DNA of 64,000 nt, from the NCBI RefSeq assembly GCF_014652695.1, contig NZ_BMZH01000012.1, positions 1 to 64,000 on the forward strand. Direction: 5' to 3'. The stretch's first letter is position 1, and each line of letters starts with the position of its first letter. Below the pieces are notes generated by a model, which was given only the letters and a program-made list of their open reading frames with translations, was not told where the DNA came from and made no database searches. The position numbers were made by a program, and so were the translations under genes. Of this stretch, positions 60,621 through 64,000 are shown one piece after another. Origin of the DNA: Algimonas arctica. Lineage in GTDB: Bacteria > Pseudomonadota > Alphaproteobacteria > Caulobacterales > Maricaulaceae.

Positions 60621-61403
60621 ACGTGAAATCCCGAGCAACATAAAGACGTCTGATGTCGTCCCGTCGGGCGCTTGTAAGATCGGGCTCTCGCGATAATCAC
60701 CAATATATTCGCGGTAAGACACGATGCCGTTGAGCTGCCAGCGGTCGTCCAATTCATACCAGCCGAGCAAGCTCACCGATGCGCGGTGAAAACCATTGCC
60801 AAGGTCATATTGCGGTAGACCAGAGGCGGCGGCTTGCTGCGCTGTGACGCCGTAGATTGTCTGCGTGTAGCGTTCATCTGCCCAGCTTAAGGTGAGGGCC
60901 GGTTGAATGGCGAGTTTGTCGACGAGGAGGCCTGCGGGAATGTAAGTGCCGAGAGAAATGTCCGCATTAAACCCGTCGTGGCCATCAATGACGTCCTGCC
61001 CGGCATCAATACGAAGGCCAAGGACGCCGTAGGTCGCGCGTAAAAAGCCTCCCGCCAGCAAACTCGCGCTAATGTCCTCAAACCCTGTTAGGGTTGGACT
61101 ATCCGCACTGTCGCGTCCGAAATCAAAGGCGGCTCGCGGACCGGCTTTGAGTGACCAGTTGCCCGGTCCTTGGCCTGTACCAATGTCGATGACAGGATAG
61201 GCCAGCGACAGACCGGATAATTCGAACCCGGCAATATCGTCAAAGCTAATCAGGGGGAGGACGCGAAGATCATAATCAGCAGAACCTGCATATTCAGGCG
61301 TATACAGCAGCGTTCCGCCGATCCGGATGTTGCGGTCGTCGCTTGCGAAGGCGGCGCTTGGAAATGCCACTGCAGTTAAGAATAGGGCTGTGATAAAGCG
61401 CAT
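60606..61403 (-). CDS. MipA/OmpV family outer-membrane protein
   Basis: A 265-residue outer-membrane beta-barrel. A signal peptide (about 1-21, ending AAFAS) precedes the barrel; MipA/OmpV features are RIGGTLLYTPEYAGSADYD, the LPLISFDD stretch, AGPRAAFDFGRDSADSP and the terminal VFMLLGISRSFGL. Relatives scaffold peptidoglycan enzymes (MipA) or are surface adhesins and channels. ATG 61403 is preferred over 61418 because the signal peptide begins there. It converges on the DUF817 gene with a 15-base overlap. Confidence 0.9.
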   Translation of the reverse strand: MRFITALFLTAVAFPSAAFASDDRNIRIGGTLLYTPEYAGSADYDLRVLPLISFDDIAGFELSGLSLAYPVIDIGTGQGPGNWSLKAGPRAAFDFGRDSADSPTLTGFEDISASLLAGGFLRATYGVLGLRIDAGQDVIDGHDGFNADISLGTYIPAGLLVDKLAIQPALTLSWADERYTQTIYGVTAQQAAASGLPQYDLGNGFHRASVSLLGWYELDDRWQLNGIVSYREYIGDYRESPILQAPDGTTSDVFMLLGISRSFGL

Positions 61404-61447
61404 TGAGGGTCCAACCATAAGTCAGCGCGAGGGCTGTTTCGTCTATA

Positions 61448-61705
61448 TTACGATTTAGACGCGCTAATGGGTTTCACCTTCACAACAAAAGACATGACTT
61501 TTTCGTCAGACATCTCGCAGGGTTTTAGCTGCGCGCCAGATTTCAAGCGGTAGAGATTGCCGCTGATCCGATCCGTGCCGCCAAGCGCTTCTGCCCAGAG
61601 CCAAGCTTGACGTCCGTCAGCGCGTTCTGTGCGGGTGACACCGTAGCGCTGCCCTTCATAGACGCCGTCAAAGTTACCGAGGGGAAGGGCGTCCCACGCG
61701 GACAA
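61448..61705 (-). CDS. Small protein of unknown function in the ArsR operon
   Basis: An 85-residue soluble protein I do not recognise. It is rich in charged residues, has one cysteine (KPCEMSDEK) and a strand-rich middle (GVYEGQRYGVTRTERADGRQAWLWAE). The real-gene case rests on its position: it begins 11 bases after the VOC gene stop on the same strand, as the fourth member of a tight operon, and ends 44 bases before the mipA-like start. No signal peptide or membrane segment is seen. Confidence 0.65.
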   Translation of the reverse strand: MSAWDALPLGNFDGVYEGQRYGVTRTERADGRQAWLWAEALGGTDRISGNLYRLKSGAQLKPCEMSDEKVMSFVVKVKPISASKS

Positions 61706-61716
61706 AACGCGTCCAC

Positions 61717-62109
61717 TTAAATGCGCCAGTCTGGGAATCGACGTGCACGTCCGGCTTTAAACAGTCGGATGCGATTGCCAGCGGGATCAAGGATATCCGC
61801 TTCTTCCCACGCATAAGACTTCATTTCAGGCGGCGAAAGCGGCGTGAGATCGGTCGCTTTTAAATACGCGTCCAAATCATCTAGTTCAAAATAGATGAGC
61901 GGCCCGTCGGCGGCGGTCCATCCGTCCTCAACAGCGTGCAGTGACAGTGTCGCAGGTTCTCCGCCATCCGGGGGGTTAGGAAATTCGAACCGGACATACC
62001 GCGGCGCACTATCGACGATCAACGTCAGGCCGAGGCGTTGATAAAACGAAATGCTCTCCGCCATATCTATGGCGCCGAGCGTGACTTGGTTGAGTCGTAG
62101 GCCGTTCAT
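61717..62109 (-). CDS. VOC-fold (glyoxalase/bleomycin-resistance) protein
   Basis: A 130-residue protein with the two beta-alpha-beta-beta-beta modules of the vicinal oxygen chelate superfamily. The first module runs LNQVTLGAIDMAESISFYQRLGL, and the second contains LIYFELDDLDAYLKAT and AWEEADILDPAGNRIRLFK, where the glutamate/aspartate could bind metal. The substrate is unknown. It overlaps the SRPBCC gene by 4 bases and belongs to an ArsR/SRPBCC/VOC operon, a combination often seen in proteobacteria for unassigned stress or detoxification roles. Confidence 0.9.
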   Translation of the reverse strand: MNGLRLNQVTLGAIDMAESISFYQRLGLTLIVDSAPRYVRFEFPNPPDGGEPATLSLHAVEDGWTAADGPLIYFELDDLDAYLKATDLTPLSPPEMKSYAWEEADILDPAGNRIRLFKAGRARRFPDWRI

Positions 62110-62606
62110 GTGGTGAGCTCCTGTTTGCTATTGTCCCATTGGTCATCTGAGAGAGGTTTCCCCGTTTCCAGCAAGGATTTCAGGTTAGACAGAACAGCCG
62201 GCCAGCCTTGGGTGACGCCTTTATGCATAACGGAGTCTATGTTGAGTTTGCTATGGGTCACAGTGAGTTTCGTGTCCGGCCCAAGCGCAAGCAACTCGTA
62301 AGTGACGACAGACGGGGTTGGTTCTTCCATTTTACTGCCGTCTGCCCCGTTCCATGTGACAACAAGTTTGTGTGGCGGATCGGACTCAAGCACCTGTCCA
62401 TGTACATCGACGATGTTGCTGTCATCGGCGCGTTGATGCTGCCATATAGATCCAACCGTCCAATCTGACTTATTGTGATGACCCCAGTATTTTTCGGTGA
62501 GTTCTTTCTGGATCAGCCCATTCCAAACGGTCTCGGCTCTAGCAGCGATATAGAGTGTGTAGACGAAATCGGGCGCGTCCCCATTGGGTGTGTCATCATA
62601 GGCCAT
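62106..62606 (-). CDS. SRPBCC (AHSA1-like) family protein
   Basis: A 166-residue protein with the helix-grip START/AHSA1 fold: FVYTLYIAARAETVWNGLIQ at the start, EKYWGHHNKSDWTVGSIWQHQ, and the long C-terminal helix VTQGWPAVLSNLKSLLETG. Such proteins bind hydrophobic ligands in an internal cavity and in bacteria are very often encoded next to an ArsR regulator, as here. Its start overlaps the end of the regulator by 11 bases and its stop overlaps the VOC gene by 4. Confidence 0.92.
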   Translation of the reverse strand: MAYDDTPNGDAPDFVYTLYIAARAETVWNGLIQKELTEKYWGHHNKSDWTVGSIWQHQRADDSNIVDVHGQVLESDPPHKLVVTWNGADGSKMEEPTPSVVTYELLALGPDTKLTVTHSKLNIDSVMHKGVTQGWPAVLSNLKSLLETGKPLSDDQWDNSKQELTT

Positions 62607-62943
62607 GTTGTTTTTTCTTCCTGTTTTCGGATTGATCTTTCGATTCAGATTGGGCTTTCAACTCGACTAGCATATCAAGTTGCGCTTCTTCGAAACGGCC
62701 GACCCAGCGGTGGACGATCTCGGCGAGGGGGACAGGGTTGAGGAAATGCAGTTTCTCGCGCCCTTGCCAATGAATCGACACCAAGTTGGCGGCCTCAAGA
62801 ATTTTCAGATGCTTCGTCACAGCTTGGCGCGACATATCGAGTGATTGGGTTAGCTGCCCTAATGTCTGGCCATTGTTATCAAAAAGCTGATCGAGCAAGC
62901 TGCGCCGCGTTTCATCCGCCATGGCTTTAAAGACATCACTCAT
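62596..62943 (-). CDS. ArsR-family winged-helix repressor
   Basis: A 115-residue dimeric winged-helix regulator. The DNA-recognition part is QTLGQLTQSLDMSRQAVTKH, followed by the wing ANLVSIHWQGREKLHFLN. No ArsR-type metal site (such as CxC in the recognition helix) is visible, which is normal for the subgroup paired with SRPBCC proteins. ATG 62943 is chosen because the longer alternative would start at TTG 62961, inside a perfect palindrome that looks like its operator. It is the first gene of the four-gene minus-strand operon and probably represses it. Confidence 0.9.
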   Translation of the reverse strand: MSDVFKAMADETRRSLLDQLFDNNGQTLGQLTQSLDMSRQAVTKHLKILEAANLVSIHWQGREKLHFLNPVPLAEIVHRWVGRFEEAQLDMLVELKAQSESKDQSENRKKKQHGL

Positions 62944-62956
62944 AGGCGTATTAATA

Positions 62957-62974
62957 GGCAACTAAATGGTTGCC
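62957..62974. promoter_or_regulatory. Operator palindrome of the ArsR/SRPBCC operon
   Basis: GGCAAC, six spacer bases (TAAATG), GTTGCC form a perfect inverted repeat, 13 bases upstream of the regulator's start codon. The size and position fit a winged-helix dimer site blocking its own promoter. Autorepression is inferred. Confidence 0.65.
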
Positions 62975-62998
62975 CGTCAAGGTCTTCCGTAAACCCAT

Positions 62999-63033
62999 AA
63001 AAAAACCCGCCTCGGATGATGATCCGAGGCGGG
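62999..63033 (-). terminator. Strong intrinsic terminator of icd
   Basis: CCCGCCTCGGAT and ATCCGAGGCGGG form a perfect 12-bp stem with a GATG loop (63006-63033). Read on the minus strand it is followed by seven T residues and lies 27 bases after the icd stop. Confidence 0.92.
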
Positions 63034-63060
63034 ATATTGTCAGCAAGAAAGTCGGTCAGT

Positions 63061-64000
63061 TTACGCCATCTTTTTCTGGAAGTTCTCGTCAATCGCTTCA
63101 ATATAGCCGGTTGTTGTCAGCCAGCCTTGCTTGTCACCAACGAGGAGCGCGAGGTCTTTCGTCATCTGACCGTTTTCAACGGTTTCGATGACGGTCTTCT
63201 CAAGGGTGTTCGCGAATTTCACGAGGGCTTCGTTGTCATCAAGCTTACCGCGGTGCGCCAGGCCCCGTGTCCAAGCAAAGATTGAGGCCGTCGAGTTTGT
63301 CGATGTGGCTTCGCCTTTCTGGTGGTTACGGTAGTGACGGGTCACTGTGCCGTGCGCCGCTTCGGCTTCCATTGTCTTGCCGTCTGGTGTGAGCAAGAAG
63401 GATGTCATCAGGCCGAGTGAACCAAAGCCCTGTGCGACAGTGTCGGACTGCACATCGCCATCATAGTTCTTACACGCCCAGATATAGCCACCGGACCACT
63501 TCATCGCGGCTGCGACCATATCATCGATCAGACGGTGCTGATATTCGCCGCCAAATTCAGCGAACTTCTCAGCGAACTCAGCATCGTAGACTTCTTGGAA
63601 GATGTCCTTGAAGCGACCATCATAGGCTTTCAGGATTGTATTCTTCGTCGACAGGTAAACAGGCCAGCGGCGTTGAACGCCATAGTTCATACAAGCCCGC
63701 GCAAAATCACGAATGGAGTCATCCAGGTTATACATGCCCATCAGGACACCGCCGCCGGGGAAGTCGAAAATCTTACGCTCAATCACTTCGCCGTCTGTGC
63801 CTTCGAAACGCATCGTCGCCGTGCCGGGGCCGGGGACAACGAAATCAGTCGCTTTATATTGGTCACCAAAGGCGTGACGACCGATAACGATGGGTTTTGT
63901 CCAACCGGGAACAAGACGCGGAATGTTGGAACAGATAATGGGCTCCCGAAACACAACGCCGCCGAGGATGTTGCGGATCGTGCCGTTAGGCGAGCGCCAC
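63061..64000 (-). CDS. icd: NADP-dependent isocitrate dehydrogenase (5' end outside window)
   Basis: The TCA-cycle enzyme converting isocitrate to 2-oxoglutarate and CO2. 313 residues are visible, the C-terminal part of a protein of about 400. The frame is open to the window edge ([14 protein letters not shown] is readable just before the first internal start). Features match the eukaryotic-like homodimeric class common in alphaproteobacteria: [67 protein letters not shown] with its metal-binding aspartates, and [11 protein letters not shown]. It ends in KKMA before TAA. The strong terminator downstream ends the unit. Confidence 0.95.
   Translation of the reverse strand, partial: WRSPNGTIRNILGGVVFREPIICSNIPRLVPGWTKPIVIGRHAFGDQYKATDFVVPGPGTATMRFEGTDGEVIERKIFDFPGGGVLMGMYNLDDSIRDFARACMNYGVQRRWPVYLSTKNTILKAYDGRFKDIFQEVYDAEFAEKFAEFGGEYQHRLIDDMVAAAMKWSGGYIWACKNYDGDVQSDTVAQGFGSLGLMTSFLLTPDGKTMEAEAAHGTVTRHYRNHQKGEATSTNSTASIFAWTRGLAHRGKLDDNEALVKFANTLEKTVIETVENGQMTKDLALLVGDKQGWLTTTGYIEAIDENFQKKMA

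Noticed and set aside
62944-62961. TTG start for the ArsR-type regulator at 62961
   Set aside because: The codon lies inside the operator palindrome and the six extra residues are not typical; ATG 62943 is preferred.

Overview
The window looks like the chromosome of a stalked or budding type alphaproteobacterium of the Caulobacterales / Hyphomonadaceae / Robiginitomaculaceae kind. The evidence is a Rhodobacter-type gene transfer agent (GTA) baseplate gene, a PleC-like histidine kinase, a complete alphaproteobacterial mra-mur-fts (dcw) operon preceded by rnpB, many overlapping start/stop pairs, and GANTC (CcrM-type) sites clustered in the dcw leader. The family placement is inferred. I see no tRNA, rRNA, insertion sequence, integrase or CRISPR array, so this is mostly a core-genome stretch. 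No gene-free gap exceeds 300 bases except the one filled by rnpB and the dcw leader.

Layout. 1-3.5 kb: the last GTA structural gene (g15-type baseplate protein), split by an in-frame TAA. 3.5-15.4 kb: a J-domain chaperone, a PepSY/OmpR-type regulator/kinase/DUF938 operon with a PhoP-like direct repeat in front, a Do-type periplasmic protease followed by a second regulator/kinase pair, a PleC-like kinase and an EAL-domain protein. 15.5-26.5 kb: housekeeping and stress genes (PepN, a PfpI/DJ-1 protein, two glutathione transferases, a gamma-glutamylcyclotransferase-like protein, a TRIC channel, a DUF3857/transglutaminase protein, an ArsM-like methyltransferase). 26.5-30.4 kb: a gap-ppc operon on the minus strand behind a perfect 14-bp LacI-type palindrome; the PEP carboxylase has unusual active-site motifs. 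30.5-37.1 kb: a DUF4349 lipoprotein, a renalase-like FAD protein, and an ABC transporter whose permease is fused to an M1 metallopeptidase. 37.3-42.7 kb: Lon, a CoA-transferase with domains in swapped order, and a secreted YtcJ-like amidohydrolase.

42.8-59.8 kb: rnpB, then a regulatory leader (DnaA box, three GANTC sites, three MraZ-type boxes in 10-bp phase, and an 11-bp inverted repeat), then mraZ-rsmH-ftsL-ftsI-murE-murF-mraY-murD-ftsW-murG-murC-murB-ddl-ftsQ-ftsA. Most junctions are 4-base start/stop overlaps. ftsZ, normally next, is absent; a DUF817 membrane protein gene follows ftsA and then a convergent MipA/OmpV gene. 61.4-63 kb: a minus-strand ArsR / SRPBCC / VOC / unknown operon with a perfect 6-6-6 palindrome as likely operator. 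63-64 kb: the 3' part of icd with a strong terminator, running off the window.

The observations I rate highest are the split GTA gene, the altered PEP carboxylase, the dense control region in front of mraZ, the loss of ftsZ from the cluster, the permuted CoA-transferase, and several clean operator-like palindromes. I did not find a convincing wholly new multi-gene system. The least explained genes are the small unknown one in the ArsR operon and the permease-peptidase fusion transporter.
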